A stretch of DNA of 64,000 nucleotides from an uncultured Sphingomonadaceae bacterium (GCA_947493955.1 CANLSQ010000001.1:558001-622000), one strand, 5' to 3'. Shown: positions 17,429 through 28,396, numbered from the stretch's first letter. Notes: generated by a model not told the origin, from the letters alone. Numbers and translations: made by a program.

Positions 17429-20400
17429 ATGAACCTTCGCAATATTTCCGCATGGTCAACCCGCAATCCTGTTGTTCCGCTAGTGCTGTTCACAGCTCTG
17501 TTGCTTGCGGGTGTGTTGAGCTTCAACCGCATGGATGTGGTGAATAACCCTGATGTTGAATTTCCTGCTGTTCGGGTAACGATTTCTCAACCAGGCGCGG
17601 CACCGACGGAAATTGAAAACCAGATTACCCAGCGGATTGAGGCGGCTGTGCGCGCCATCAGCGGCGTCAAGAATATCAGTTCCACGGCCAGTGAGGGTAA
17701 CAGCCGAACTTTTGTCGAGTTCGAAATTGGCGCTGATGTAAACGACGCTGTGAATGAGGTAAAGAATGCCGTTGACCAGGCGCGAGGTTCTTTGCCCGAA
17801 GGGATATTGGAACCGCAAATCGCAAAGGTTGATGTCGCGGGCGGGCCTATTGCCTATTTCGCAGTGAAGGCCGATGACATGACGGTGGAGCAATTGAGCT
17901 GGTTCGTTGACGATACTGTCGCGAAGCGGTTGCTGACTGTCGAGGGGATGGCCGAGGTCGACCGGTTTGGCGGTGTTGACCGGGAAATCCGGGTGATCCT
18001 GAAACCGGACCGGATGCAGGCGTTGGGCGTGACCGCCAATCAGATCAACAACGTCCTGAGGCAGGTCAATGTCAATGCCGCGGGCGGCCGGGCCGAGGTT
18101 GGCGGTACACGGCAATCGGTTCGCGTTCTGGGCAATGCGGAAGATGCTTATGCTCTGTCCCAGACCCAGATTTCCCTGGGCAATGGCCAGACCATAAAAT
18201 TAAGCGAAGTTGCTAATGTAACCGACTCCTTTGGCGAGCGCAGTTCCATCAGCAAGGTCAAAGGCGTGGAGGTCGTGAATTTCTCGATGTCGCGTGCTCG
18301 CGGGGCATCCGACGTGACCGTCTATGACAATGCGATCGAGATCATGGACAGCATCACCGAAGAAAATCCCGGTGTCGAATTCATCCGTCTTGGCAGCAGC
18401 GTCGATTATACGAAGACCCAGTATAAGAGCTCTATGCTAGCCATGATGGAAGGTGCGCTATTGGCTGTGGTTGTGGTCTTCCTGTTCTTGCGCGACTGGC
18501 GGGCCACTTTTATTTCTGCCATCGCCATTCCGCTGTCCGCCATACCGACTTTCTGGTTCATGGACCTGCTGGGGTTCAATCTTAACTTCCTGTCGCTTCT
18601 CGCGCTTGGCCTTGTGGCCGGTGTGCTGGTTGATGATGCGATTGTGGAGATTGAGAATATCGTGCGCCATATGCGGATGGGTAAATCCGCTTATCAGGCT
18701 TCTATTGACGCGGCGGATGAAATTGGACTGCCCGTTGTTGCAACCTCTTTCTGTATTGTCGCGGTGTTCTTGCCAGTGGGCTTAATGCCCGGTATTTCGG
18801 GACAGTTCTTCAAGAATTTCGGGATTACGGTCGTAATTTCTGTGCTGATGAGTCTGGCGGTTGCGCGGATGATCACACCGATGGTTGCCGCCTATTTCCT
18901 GCAATCCAAAGGCCATGCCGAACATGGTGAAGGCGTTTGGATGGATCGGTATTTGCGCTTGCTGAATTGGTGTCTGGATCAGTCGAAAGCTGATGAGATT
19001 AGACGCGATCTGACCCCGGTAAAAATTTCCTGGTGGCAATATCTGATCGGGTTTCTACTTTTTACCCTGATCACTCTGACATTTGTCGGTTCCGCTTTTG
19101 CGACGGGCTACATGGTCAACAGCTTTTTGGCTGAAATATTACCAAGTGTATTCTTTAGCGCGTTTATCAGTTTGCTGGTCGGTATCGTCGCAGGCTTCGC
19201 TGCTGCCTGGCTGATGGCCTTCATCATTCCATTCGTCATACAAGCGGTCAGTACCAATTTTGCGCAATGGTATCACTACCGCGCGACGCGTTTCCGTGCA
19301 CGTGGTCAGGATCACCGGATATGGATGATGGGCCTGGGGCTTTTTGCCTTTATCATCACTATTATACTATTTGCGTCCGTTCCCGGGCAATTCCAGCCTA
19401 CGATTAACGAGGATTCGAGCCGCGTTCAGATTGAGGTCGTGCCCGGTACTACGCTTCAGCAAACTGAGAAAATTGCTGATCAGGTTTCTGAGCTTATGTA
19501 TGAGCAACCTGAGGTGGAACGAGCTTTGACGCGTGTTCGGGAAACCAATGCGACCGTGTTCGTAAACTTCAAGGAAGAACGTGACAAAACGTCGATTGAA
19601 TTTGAACGCAGCATGGCTCCGCTTCTTCAACAGATACCCGATGCGCGTATCTCTTTTCAGTCACAAAGCGGCGGCGGCGGTACAGGCCGTGACATTTCGA
19701 TCATGCTAACTGGCTCCGATCCCAAATTGCTGGATGAAACAGCTGTAGAGCTTGTCGAACAGATGAAGGATGTTAACCTGATCGTGGCTCCGCGCATTAA
19801 TGCAGACCTTAGCCGGCCAGAAATCCTGATCACGCCCTATACCGGGCTTGCGTCCAAACTGGGTGTGACGACATCTTCGCTCAGCCAAACGATCCGCATT
19901 GCGACATTGGGAGAGATTGATCAAAATGCGGCGAAATTCTCATTGTCAGACCGCCAGATTCCAATCCGCGTGATGCTGCCGGAAGAATCACGCACCGATC
20001 TGACTACGATTGAGAACCTGCCTATTCCCACTGCGAGTGGCGGCACCGTACCTTTAAGTCGGGTGGCGAAGGTTAGTTTTGGATCCGGTCCAACGGCAAT
20101 CCAGCGCTATAATCAGAACCGCCGGACATTTGTTGGCGCTGACCTTGCTCCAGATGTTGTAAAGGGCGAGGCAATGATCGCCATCAACAAATTGCCGATC
20201 ATGCAGAATCTGCCAACTGGTGTTTCCAATGCGCCTTTCGGGGATGAAGAATGGCAATTGGAATTATTGGAAAACTTCCAGATCGCACTCGTTGCCGGGG
20301 TGCTTCTGGTATTTGCCACACTGGTCTTGCTTTACAAACGCCTGATGTCGCCACTGGTGAACATGGGTTCATTGGCGTTGGCGCCGCTCGGCGGTATCTT

Positions 20401-20848
20401 CCTTGTTTGGCTGGTCGGTCAGCCATTGTCGATGCCGGTGCTGATCGGCGTTTTAATGCTGCTGGGGATTGTCAGTAAAAACTCGATATTGCTGATTGAT
20501 TTTGCGCTGATCGAGATGGACAAAGGCATTCCGAAATTCGAAGCCATTATGGATGCTGGCCACAAGCGTGCACAGCCCATTGTCATGACGACCGTGGCAA
20601 TGACTGCTGGTATGGTCCCAACCGCCTTATCACTGTCTGGCGATGGTGCATGGCGCGCGCCCATGGGTACGGTGGTGATCGGCGGATTGATCGTATCCAC
20701 GCTTCTGACTCTGGTAATTGTTCCAGCCGGCTTCAGTCTTGCTGATGGGTTTGAGCGCCGCGTTGGCCCATGGCTGCGCAAGACGTTGCTCACTTTCGAC
20801 CCAGGTGATGACGCGGATGACAAGCCAAAGGTTCAGCCAGCCGAGTGA
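17429..20848 (+). CDS. RND efflux permease (AcrB/MdtB superfamily) with extra membrane insertion
   Basis: Proton-driven inner-membrane pump of the HAE1/RND superfamily, 1139 residues, about 90 more than most homologues. The proton-relay aspartates (GVLVDDAIVEIEN, near residue 400) and the lysine in GIVSKNSILLIDFA are present, as is the substrate-porter architecture of two periplasmic loops. The surplus lies between TM6 and TM7 (about residues 530-610, bases 19020-19270), where two or three extra hydrophobic stretches are separated by short polar turns, plus an acidic/basic linker. The stop overlaps the next gene as GTGA. It forms a drug- or lipid-type efflux system with the preceding adaptor. 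Confidence 0.94.
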   Translation: MNLRNISAWSTRNPVVPLVLFTALLLAGVLSFNRMDVVNNPDVEFPAVRVTISQPGAAPTEIENQITQRIEAAVRAISGVKNISSTASEGNSRTFVEFEIGADVNDAVNEVKNAVDQARGSLPEGILEPQIAKVDVAGGPIAYFAVKADDMTVEQLSWFVDDTVAKRLLTVEGMAEVDRFGGVDREIRVILKPDRMQALGVTANQINNVLRQVNVNAAGGRAEVGGTRQSVRVLGNAEDAYALSQTQISLGNGQTIKLSEVANVTDSFGERSSISKVKGVEVVNFSMSRARGASDVTVYDNAIEIMDSITEENPGVEFIRLGSSVDYTKTQYKSSMLAMMEGALLAVVVVFLFLRDWRATFISAIAIPLSAIPTFWFMDLLGFNLNFLSLLALGLVAGVLVDDAIVEIENIVRHMRMGKSAYQASIDAADEIGLPVVATSFCIVAVFLPVGLMPGISGQFFKNFGITVVISVLMSLAVARMITPMVAAYFLQSKGHAEHGEGVWMDRYLRLLNWCLDQSKADEIRRDLTPVKISWWQYLIGFLLFTLITLTFVGSAFATGYMVNSFLAEILPSVFFSAFISLLVGIVAGFAAAWLMAFIIPFVIQAVSTNFAQWYHYRATRFRARGQDHRIWMMGLGLFAFIITIILFASVPGQFQPTINEDSSRVQIEVVPGTTLQQTEKIADQVSELMYEQPEVERALTRVRETNATVFVNFKEERDKTSIEFERSMAPLLQQIPDARISFQSQSGGGGTGRDISIMLTGSDPKLLDETAVELVEQMKDVNLIVAPRINADLSRPEILITPYTGLASKLGVTTSSLSQTIRIATLGEIDQNAAKFSLSDRQIPIRVMLPEESRTDLTTIENLPIPTASGGTVPLSRVAKVSFGSGPTAIQRYNQNRRTFVGADLAPDVVKGEAMIAINKLPIMQNLPTGVSNAPFGDEEWQLELLENFQIALVAGVLLVFATLVLLYKRLMSPLVNMGSLALAPLGGIFLVWLVGQPLSMPVLIGVLMLLGIVSKNSILLIDFALIEMDKGIPKFEAIMDAGHKRAQPIVMTTVAMTAGMVPTALSLSGDGAWRAPMGTVVIGGLIVSTLLTLVIVPAGFSLADGFERRVGPWLRKTLLTFDPGDDADDKPKVQPAE

Positions 20849-22149
20849 AGCCGCTTTCTTCTAAATTGGCGCCCACGTCGAATAGCAATCCGGTTTCTGG
20901 TCCATCCACAATCCTAGCGGATATGAATAATGGTGGCCGCGATATGAAGATTATCGCGACCGGTTTGCTGGTTCTGATGGCGGTGATCTATTTCACGTCC
21001 AAAACCTATGAAGATGTGCATCCCGTTCTAGGTTTCGTTCGCGCTTTTTCAGAGGCAGCGATGATCGGCGGCATAGCCGACTGGTTTGCTGTGACCGCCT
21101 TGTTTCGTCACCCGATGGGACTACCAATCCCGCATACGGCGATCATACCGCGCAACAAGGACCGGATTGGCGATACGCTCGCCAATTTCCTCAAGAAAAA
21201 TTTCCTGATTTCCCGCATCGTTGCACAGCGGATGCACGGTGTTGATCTGGCCGGCGGTGTCGGACGGTTCCTGAAGTCGCCGAGCGGCGGGCAGGGGCGG
21301 TTGCGCATGGGCGCTTCAAGACTCATCGGCGACATTATCGGCTCGCTTGACCAGGACAGGCTGGGTAGCATGTTCAAGGGGGCCGTGAAAACACAGGCAA
21401 AAGAACTCGATCTGGCGACCCCGATGGGGCAAATTCTGGAATCGGTAATGGCCGAAAATCGCCACGGGCCGCTGATAGATTCAACGATCAAGTGGGCTTA
21501 TCGAACGCTTGACGCCAACGAATATGTCATTCGCGCGATTGTCCATGATCGCGCCAATACAGTAATGCGCTGGACCGGTCTGGATGACCGGTTGGCTAAC
21601 GAGGTGGTTGACGGGCTTTACAAACTACTCGCCGACATGGCCTCAGATCCACAGCACCCGGTGCGCGCGAAGACCGAAGAAAGCATGGCGCAACTGGCAC
21701 AGGAGCTGAAGAACGATCCTGAATTGCGGCAACGGGTGAATGAGTGGAAGCTCGAGATGATCGAAAACCCGGCAATTGCCAGCTGGATTGACGGGATGTG
21801 GGAAACGGGGCGGGAGGCTTTGCTGAAAGCATCGCGTGATCCAGAAGCGGCGATGGCCGGTCATTTTGGCGACGCGTTGATGCAACTGGGTAGCAGTTTG
21901 CAGAAGGATCCGTTGCTCAATCGACAGTTGAACCGTTTTGCACGCCGTGCAGTGGTCGGGGTGGTTGCAAGCTATGGTGACAATATCGTCAAGCTGGTGT
22001 CAGAAACCATTCGCGGCTGGGATGCGCAGACTATCACGGACCGCGTCGAAAATGCTGTCGGCCGCGATTTGCAATATATCCGGGTTAACGGCACGCTGGT
22101 GGGCGGACTGGTTGGCACGCTGCTCCATCTGCTGGGCTATTGGATATAA
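20845..22149 (+). CDS. DUF445 family membrane protein
   Basis: A 434-residue protein of the DUF445 (YjiN-like) family. An N-terminal membrane segment (about residues 34-52) is followed by the family signature SEAAMIGGIADWFAVTALFRHP, a long helical soluble region with TIKWAYRTLDANEYVI and NDPELRQRVNEWK, and a C-terminal hydrophobic helix (about 415-433). The GTG start overlaps the RND permease stop (GTGA); ATG codons at 20923 and 20944 are in frame and could also be used. Co-transcription with an efflux pump suggests an envelope role, but the function of the family is not known. Confidence 0.9.
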   Translation: MKPLSSKLAPTSNSNPVSGPSTILADMNNGGRDMKIIATGLLVLMAVIYFTSKTYEDVHPVLGFVRAFSEAAMIGGIADWFAVTALFRHPMGLPIPHTAIIPRNKDRIGDTLANFLKKNFLISRIVAQRMHGVDLAGGVGRFLKSPSGGQGRLRMGASRLIGDIIGSLDQDRLGSMFKGAVKTQAKELDLATPMGQILESVMAENRHGPLIDSTIKWAYRTLDANEYVIRAIVHDRANTVMRWTGLDDRLANEVVDGLYKLLADMASDPQHPVRAKTEESMAQLAQELKNDPELRQRVNEWKLEMIENPAIASWIDGMWETGREALLKASRDPEAAMAGHFGDALMQLGSSLQKDPLLNRQLNRFARRAVVGVVASYGDNIVKLVSETIRGWDAQTITDRVENAVGRDLQYIRVNGTLVGGLVGTLLHLLGYWI

Positions 22150-22176
22150 GGCCCCTACCAGGCTGTTTTACATCAT

Positions 22177-25100
22177 TTAGCGGCCAAGCAATATCCGCGC
22201 CTGTCCGGCAATTTGCGCGAGCATGGCGATGGAGGGGCGAGGGGATAATTGAGCACGATCAATAATCTGGCGGAACTGTGATACCCGCTGCGCATTTTTA
22301 TCGGCCCAGCTTTCCAGAAACTGATCCATGTCCTTGCTGCGCGCCCTTTTCAGGAAATCCAGCCGCATCTGCTGAAAATCGCGAGCCAGACCAGCAACCA
22401 ACAGGCGATCCCATGGATCGGATGGGTTGATCCGGGTCGCAGTCATCTGTGCCCAGTCTAACCCGAGAAGGCTGCCCAATTTGGTGAAAGCTGCGGCGAC
22501 TTTGACGGCATTAATTTCGCGTGTTTTGGCGAGGAATGCGATGCCCGCAGCGCCGTCATTTTTGTAGATATTCGCTATTTTAAGAGCAATTTCTTTAGTT
22601 GCGCCGGCTTCCACCAACAATTTGGTCTGCTTGGCTGCCTCTGCCTGTCCCTCCTCCGTTATCAGGCTGTCGACCTTCTCATCCAGCAGAGCGATCCCCC
22701 GCGAGAGCATCTTGACGGCATCGTCAATGGGCCCGTCGGCCAATCCGATACGCATCAGATCTGCCATGTGCGAGCGCAAGACGTAGGCAAACCGGTCAAA
22801 AAGTACCAAGCGTATGCTTTCACCGATTTTTGCCTGTTCAAGAGATGCCCAAAGCTTGTCGGCCTGAAACAGGCGTTCCGCCATTACAAAAGCCGCGGCG
22901 ACTTCGCCAAGTGACGAGCCTTCTTCCTCGGCCAGTTCGAACGGGTCAATCAGGCCGAGCCGGTTGATCATCCGGTTGGCCAATTTTGTTGCGATAATTT
23001 CCTTGCGCAGCTGATGATTCAGGATCGCAGCTTTGTGCTTTTTCTGCATCGCGGCAGGAAAAGCGTTTAGCAGTTCGCTATCCAGTGCTGGATCGTCACT
23101 CAGATCACTATTCTCGATCGCGTCTTGCAAGGCAAGTTTTGCGGTCGAGATAAGCACGGCCAGCTCGGGCCGATATAATCCCCGATCTTCCTGTCCGCGG
23201 CGGATCAGGTCTTCATTACCCGCCAGGCCTTCTACAGCCCGGTCGAGCCTTCCTTGTTCCTCGAAATAATCTATCAGGCGAATATAGGATGGCAGTGTCT
23301 TCTTGCCGCCCATTTCGGCAATGGACAGCCCAAGGGCCTGAAGCCGGTTGTCTTCCAGGACCAATGCGCCAACGTCATCTGTCATCGCTTCCAAAAGCTT
23401 GTTTCGGGCTGCTGGCTTGAGTTTGCCATTCGCCATCGCAGCATTCAGGGCAATTTTGATATTCACTTCATTATCGGAGCAATCGACGCCTGCGCTATTG
23501 TCGATGAAATCGGTATTGATCCGCCCGCCATAGTCTGCAAAATCAATCCGCCCGGCTTGCGTGATACCAAGATTGGCGCCTTCACCGATAACCTTCACTT
23601 GCAACTGCTTGGCATTGACGCGGATATTATCGTTGGAAGGATCACCCACCTCGACATGATTTTCGCTGGATGCCTTGATATAAGTGCCGATACCGCCAAA
23701 CCACAAAAGGTCCGCCTTGCTGGTCAATATGGCGGATATCAAACGCGACGGCGTTACTTCTTTTTCACCGACGAGGCCCACTAGTGCGGCAATATCCTTG
23801 TTGATTTTCAAGGTCTTTGATTGACGGGAGAAAACGGCTCCGCCTTTGGAAATCAGGCTCTTGTCATAATCCTCCCAACTGGAACGGGGCAGGTCAAACA
23901 GCCGTTTACGCTCCTTCCAGCTTTTCGCCGGGTCGGGATCGGGATCGATGAAAATGTGACGGTGGTCAAAGGCGGCCACGACGCGCAATGCTTTGGATAA
24001 AAGCATGCCATTGCCGAACACATCGCCCGACATGTCGCCAACACCGACGACGGATATCGGGTCTTTTTGAACGTCGACGCCCATTTCCAAAAAGTGACGC
24101 TGGACAGACACCCAGGCACCGCGTGCGGTAATGCCCATGGCTTTGTGATCATAGCCATTGCTTCCGCCGCTGGCGAAGGCATCTCCCAGCCAGAAATTAT
24201 TCTCAATCGCAATGCCATTGGCAATGTCTGAGAAGCTGGCCGTGCCCTTGTCTGCGGCGACCACGAAATAAGGGTCATTATCATCCAGGCGAACAATCTC
24301 TTTCGGCGGAACAACGTCACCATTTTCAATATTATCGGTGATCGACAGAAGCGCGCTGATGAATATTTTATAGGAAGCGATGCCTTCCGCGATAAATGCA
24401 TCGCGGTCATCACCCGACGGCAGCTGCTTCGCATAAAAGCCGCCTTTGGCACCTGTGGGAACAATGACGGCGTTCTTCACGCGCTGTGCCTTCATCAGAC
24501 CCAGAATCTCGGTCCTGAAATCATCGCGTCGGTCGGACCAGCGCAGGCCTCCACGCGCAACAGGTCCGGCACGCAAATGTATCCCTTCCACACGCGGACT
24601 GTAAACAAATACCTCGCGCCAGGGTTTTGGATCCGGCAGTTCTGGGATTTTCGCGCTCTCGATCTTGAAAGCCAGCGCTTCGCTGCCTTGTGGTGAGAAG
24701 GCATTGGTGCGCAGGATGGACTCGATAACCGCGCGAAACAGGCGCAATATGCGATCATCATCGATACCGTGAACTTTGAGCAGGCCGTTCTCGATCGCTT
24801 TGACTGCATCGGCCGCCGCTTTTTCCCTGTCACCTTCGAAATCCGGATCGTGCAGGGCTGTAAACAATTCCACCATCGCTTCGGTGACATGGCTTGCCTC
24901 CGCCAGCGCTTCCACAACGGTCGCAATCCCGTAGCTTAGGCCGGTTTGACGCAAATAGCGGAACCATGCCCTGATCCAGACGGTCGATCGCGCGCTGATG
25001 CCTGTGGCAGTGATCAGCTGGTTAAAATTATCATTCTCCGCGGCACCTTCGAGAACATCCGTAACCGCATCCTGCAATTCATCAGCTCGTGCAATCAGGT

Positions 25101-26859
25101 CATCGCGGGTATCCGGGTTGCGTAATGCCAACTGAAAATCATGAATGTAACCAAGCCGCCCTTCATCCAGCGGTGTCGGCATTTCCTCCAGAACGGAAAA
25201 TCCAAAATTTTCGAGTGTCGGGACCGCATTTGACAAGGGTAGCACGCCACCCAGATGATAGACTTTTAGGCGCAGTATATGATCTGCATCGCCGTCAAGC
25301 CGATAGAGCCGCGCCGATTTTTGTCCCCCGCGTTCCAGTTGAAAGAGTCGCATGATATCGCGGGAAGCTTCTTCTGCACCATAGGTGGACTGATAAGTGC
25401 CAGGAAAGCAATCAGCATAGCGTTGCGCCAAAACAGCGGCACGATTCTCAGGAACAAACTCGCTGAGATGGCTTTCCACTTCGGGACGCCAGCCGCGGAT
25501 CATATTTTCCAGCTTTTTGTCGAGTGCATCTGGGTCCGGTATTTTGCTGTCCGCGCCCATGTCGAGAATGTAGCGGAGTGACGAAATGCCGCCTTCGTCC
25601 AGAGTATTGGACCAACTCAAAATTTTGGCACCGGTGGCTTCGGTGAGCAGAGATTGAATATTCTCACGGCGCGTTGTGGATAGCTGTTCGCGCGGCAGCC
25701 AGATAAATGCAAAAAGGTGGCGATTGAGCGGGGACATCACGCTGTGCAATTTTGGCCTCGGGCGATCAATCAGCGACATCGAAATTAGAGCGAGCTTCTC
25801 AAGATATTCCTGCTTGAATGTAATGAGAATGTCGTGGGGTAGGGCCGTCAACGTATGGGTTAGGGCTTTGCCTGCATGGCCAGAAGCGGAAAACTCAAAT
25901 TTGTCGAACAACTTCGTCATCTGAGTCCGTAGCAATGGCACTGCTTCGGGCGGAGCAGCCAAGGCGGCGCTAGTCCACAAACCGGCTGTTAAGGAAAGGC
26001 CAACCAGCTTGCTATTTTCAAGTACGGGCACGATGATGATATCCATCAAAACATGCCGATGGACCGAAGATACCTGATTGGATTTGATAATCAGGGGGCC
26101 TTCACCGCCCGCCTTGAACCAGTCGAAAGCTCGCTTCTGGCTCTCAACAGAGAGTGCAGGTTTATCCCTCATTCGTGATATGCCCAGCTTGTGCTTCCGC
26201 TTTCCCTTTTGATTAATCTGCTCATGCCCCAGCAGTGTGAGGTTGCGGTCGAGAAACCAGCGTAGCAACGCACGACCTTCACCTTCTTCAAGGCTGTCCG
26301 CATCCGATCCCAATGCTGCCTGCAGTTCGATCCAATCACCAACCGCGGCGGCCACATCCTTGAGGTTCTTTTGAAGCGATTTTTCCAGCGCGCGGCGTAT
26401 TTTTGCGTCGGTGCGTTCAAGTTCAATATAGATTATTGATTCGCGTCTGGCGTCACCCTCTGGATTGCTATGAATGGCGGAGAGTTTACCCTGGCCGTCC
26501 CTTTTGACACCAATTACCGGGTGGATGAGTCTCTGGATATTTAGACCGAAGCCAGCAATTGTCGCGCATACCGAGTCGACCAGAAACGGCATGTCGTCAT
26601 TGACGATAGCAAGTCTTAAATGCCGCCTACCGTTGGCACTGATGACACTCTCCAGCAGTAATTTCGCGTCGGAACTGTTTCGGTAAAGGCCGCCGGTCAA
26701 CACAAAGTGAACCGCTTCCTTGCATGCTTTATTGTCAAAACCGATATTTTCGCCCGGCAATGCGCTTTCCTTGAAAGCGGCGATCAGTTTTTTTTCGAGT
26801 GTTTTTCCGGCCGTTGAGGTGGTCGTTTTCGCTGCTTTTGTATCGCGGCTACCGGTCAT
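22177..26859 (-). CDS. NAD-specific glutamate dehydrogenase, large (GDH-180) type
   Basis: A 1560-residue catabolic glutamate dehydrogenase that deaminates glutamate to 2-oxoglutarate with NAD. The long N-terminal half holds the ACT-like regulatory regions; the catalytic part begins with GLRWSDRRDDFRTEILGLM, followed by VPTGAKGGFYAKQLP, which carries the family catalytic lysine near residue 805. The NAD-binding half contains VGVGDMSGDVFGNGMLLS and FIDPDPDPAKSWKER, and the C-terminal helical domain completes the family length. It starts at MTGSRDTK (26859) and ends 28 bases from convergent DUF445. These enzymes are commonly allosterically controlled; no regulatory site is visible in the DNA. 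Confidence 0.96.
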   Translation of the reverse strand: MTGSRDTKAAKTTTSTAGKTLEKKLIAAFKESALPGENIGFDNKACKEAVHFVLTGGLYRNSSDAKLLLESVISANGRRHLRLAIVNDDMPFLVDSVCATIAGFGLNIQRLIHPVIGVKRDGQGKLSAIHSNPEGDARRESIIYIELERTDAKIRRALEKSLQKNLKDVAAAVGDWIELQAALGSDADSLEEGEGRALLRWFLDRNLTLLGHEQINQKGKRKHKLGISRMRDKPALSVESQKRAFDWFKAGGEGPLIIKSNQVSSVHRHVLMDIIIVPVLENSKLVGLSLTAGLWTSAALAAPPEAVPLLRTQMTKLFDKFEFSASGHAGKALTHTLTALPHDILITFKQEYLEKLALISMSLIDRPRPKLHSVMSPLNRHLFAFIWLPREQLSTTRRENIQSLLTEATGAKILSWSNTLDEGGISSLRYILDMGADSKIPDPDALDKKLENMIRGWRPEVESHLSEFVPENRAAVLAQRYADCFPGTYQSTYGAEEASRDIMRLFQLERGGQKSARLYRLDGDADHILRLKVYHLGGVLPLSNAVPTLENFGFSVLEEMPTPLDEGRLGYIHDFQLALRNPDTRDDLIARADELQDAVTDVLEGAAENDNFNQLITATGISARSTVWIRAWFRYLRQTGLSYGIATVVEALAEASHVTEAMVELFTALHDPDFEGDREKAAADAVKAIENGLLKVHGIDDDRILRLFRAVIESILRTNAFSPQGSEALAFKIESAKIPELPDPKPWREVFVYSPRVEGIHLRAGPVARGGLRWSDRRDDFRTEILGLMKAQRVKNAVIVPTGAKGGFYAKQLPSGDDRDAFIAEGIASYKIFISALLSITDNIENGDVVPPKEIVRLDDNDPYFVVAADKGTASFSDIANGIAIENNFWLGDAFASGGSNGYDHKAMGITARGAWVSVQRHFLEMGVDVQKDPISVVGVGDMSGDVFGNGMLLSKALRVVAAFDHRHIFIDPDPDPAKSWKERKRLFDLPRSSWEDYDKSLISKGGAVFSRQSKTLKINKDIAALVGLVGEKEVTPSRLISAILTSKADLLWFGGIGTYIKASSENHVEVGDPSNDNIRVNAKQLQVKVIGEGANLGITQAGRIDFADYGGRINTDFIDNSAGVDCSDNEVNIKIALNAAMANGKLKPAARNKLLEAMTDDVGALVLEDNRLQALGLSIAEMGGKKTLPSYIRLIDYFEEQGRLDRAVEGLAGNEDLIRRGQEDRGLYRPELAVLISTAKLALQDAIENSDLSDDPALDSELLNAFPAAMQKKHKAAILNHQLRKEIIATKLANRMINRLGLIDPFELAEEEGSSLGEVAAAFVMAERLFQADKLWASLEQAKIGESIRLVLFDRFAYVLRSHMADLMRIGLADGPIDDAVKMLSRGIALLDEKVDSLITEEGQAEAAKQTKLLVEAGATKEIALKIANIYKNDGAAGIAFLAKTREINAVKVAAAFTKLGSLLGLDWAQMTATRINPSDPWDRLLVAGLARDFQQMRLDFLKRARSKDMDQFLESWADKNAQRVSQFRQIIDRAQLSPRPSIAMLAQIAGQARILLGR

Positions 26860-27043
26860 GGTTCCCCCAAATATCAGTACGGATAAAGACTCCGTCGATT
26901 TGAGGGGCTTATGCGCCCAATATTGGCGTTGCTCAAGAGTGTATGGAACCTAATCTGGAAGCCAGCAGGCAATTGCCGGAGAAGCGTGATATATTAGTTA
27001 CATATGAAACCAGTACTTGCTGACCTTTACGTAGCTGATGCCA

Positions 27044-28396
27044 TCAAATGCTGGTGTGCTTGAGAGCCTTGTCAGTCAGCTTTTGATCGCCCAAAACTGG
27101 CCCGACAATAGACAATTGTCCACTGTCATCCCGCCGTGCAACCAGCACAACAAATTCTTCATCACCGGTATCAATGTCGGCAAGCTTGCGACTTGGTGCG
27201 TTGCGCAGTCGTTCGAGGATATCATCATTCTGGACGATGATATCAGATGTTTTTTTCTTGGGATTGCGCGCATCTCTCTCGGCATAGACGATGGCTTTCA
27301 GGCCACCATCATGATTTTCCAGATAGTCCGCAAAACTTCCTTTTTCGATGCCCGCCTGCTTCGCATAACGTAAGGCAGCGGCATATTCCGTCAGCCGAGT
27401 TTTGTCATAATGCGCACCAAAAACCAGTTTCACAATTGGGGTCATCGGCGCACGGTCCTGCGCTTTTAACCCGGAGTCTTCAAGAAGGATGGCATACTCA
27501 TCCGGATGTGCTTCGGTCATGATGTAAAAATCATAGGCCTGGCCAATGGCGTTATAAAGTGCTGCGCGGCTGCGCTGCTCGCTATGTGCCGCATTGTCTG
27601 CACTGCTGCGTGCCGCAACCAACCAGTCTGCGAGGCTGGAATCTTCGCTGGGTTGGTCGCTAATGTCTTCCAGATCGATATGATCGCCGCCGACAAGTGC
27701 TGCAGTGGCAGCGGCCGCATCTTCGGCCGTCAGCTCCAACTGGTTGGATGCCGGAGCATCGGCCCAGATAGGACCTGTTTCGGTTTTTTCCGGAGCGGAC
27801 CGCATCGCTTCTGCAACCTGGTCCTCGAGTTCCTGCGCATAGTCATCCGCGACAACTTCTTTCCAGTTAATGACTCCGTAAATGAAATCAATTGTATCGT
27901 CATCGGTGGAGAAGGGCAGCAATATGCCGCGATACATGATCGTAATGCCCCGCTGATTTACAAATTCCGCCTCAAAACCAATTGGTGCCTGATTTGCGAT
28001 AATCTGAAGATAGTGATCGGTGATCCGTGACAGGAGCGAGCGTGCCGGCACCTGATCGATCGAGGTAATGCTGTCGTCCAGTTCACATTCTTTACGCAGG
28101 GATTTGCCGAGAAACTGGATTGAGGGATTCTCAACGCCGTTCGTAAAGTCGAGCAGAACGCTGTTAGGTCCGAAATCATCATCCGATTCAGGATCGAGAT
28201 CTTCGACACTTGGAAATTGACGCTCACCCAGCAGTCCGGCCCAGAAATTATAGGCCCGCACGTGCATGCGCCGCTCATCCTGACCAATTGCGGGGGGCGC
28301 ATCGTTGGTTACATCCTCATCTTCATAGGCGATGTAATCGGCGTCAAGGCCGACACCTAAACCGCCATTTTCATCGGAATTACGAAGATTTTCCAT
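27044..28396 (-). CDS. PAS_5-type domain protein (DUF-like), regulatory or sensory
   Basis: A 450-residue cytosolic protein without membrane segments. The N-terminal half (about residues 35-180) reads like the alphaproteobacterial PAS_5 domain: RAYNFWAGLLGERQFPSVEDLDP, then LLDFTNGVENPSIQFLGKSL, a basic/acidic helix, and a core strand set ending in FIYGVINWKE. The C-terminal half (250-450) is helical and unassigned. ATG 28396 is chosen; a GTG at 28408 is in frame. It lies 184 bases downstream of the gdh start on the same strand as gdh but is separate from it. No output domain is recognised, so a sensory or polar-localisation role is only inferred. Confidence 0.65.
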   Translation of the reverse strand: MENLRNSDENGGLGVGLDADYIAYEDEDVTNDAPPAIGQDERRMHVRAYNFWAGLLGERQFPSVEDLDPESDDDFGPNSVLLDFTNGVENPSIQFLGKSLRKECELDDSITSIDQVPARSLLSRITDHYLQIIANQAPIGFEAEFVNQRGITIMYRGILLPFSTDDDTIDFIYGVINWKEVVADDYAQELEDQVAEAMRSAPEKTETGPIWADAPASNQLELTAEDAAAATAALVGGDHIDLEDISDQPSEDSSLADWLVAARSSADNAAHSEQRSRAALYNAIGQAYDFYIMTEAHPDEYAILLEDSGLKAQDRAPMTPIVKLVFGAHYDKTRLTEYAAALRYAKQAGIEKGSFADYLENHDGGLKAIVYAERDARNPKKKTSDIIVQNDDILERLRNAPSRKLADIDTGDEEFVVLVARRDDSGQLSIVGPVLGDQKLTDKALKHTSI

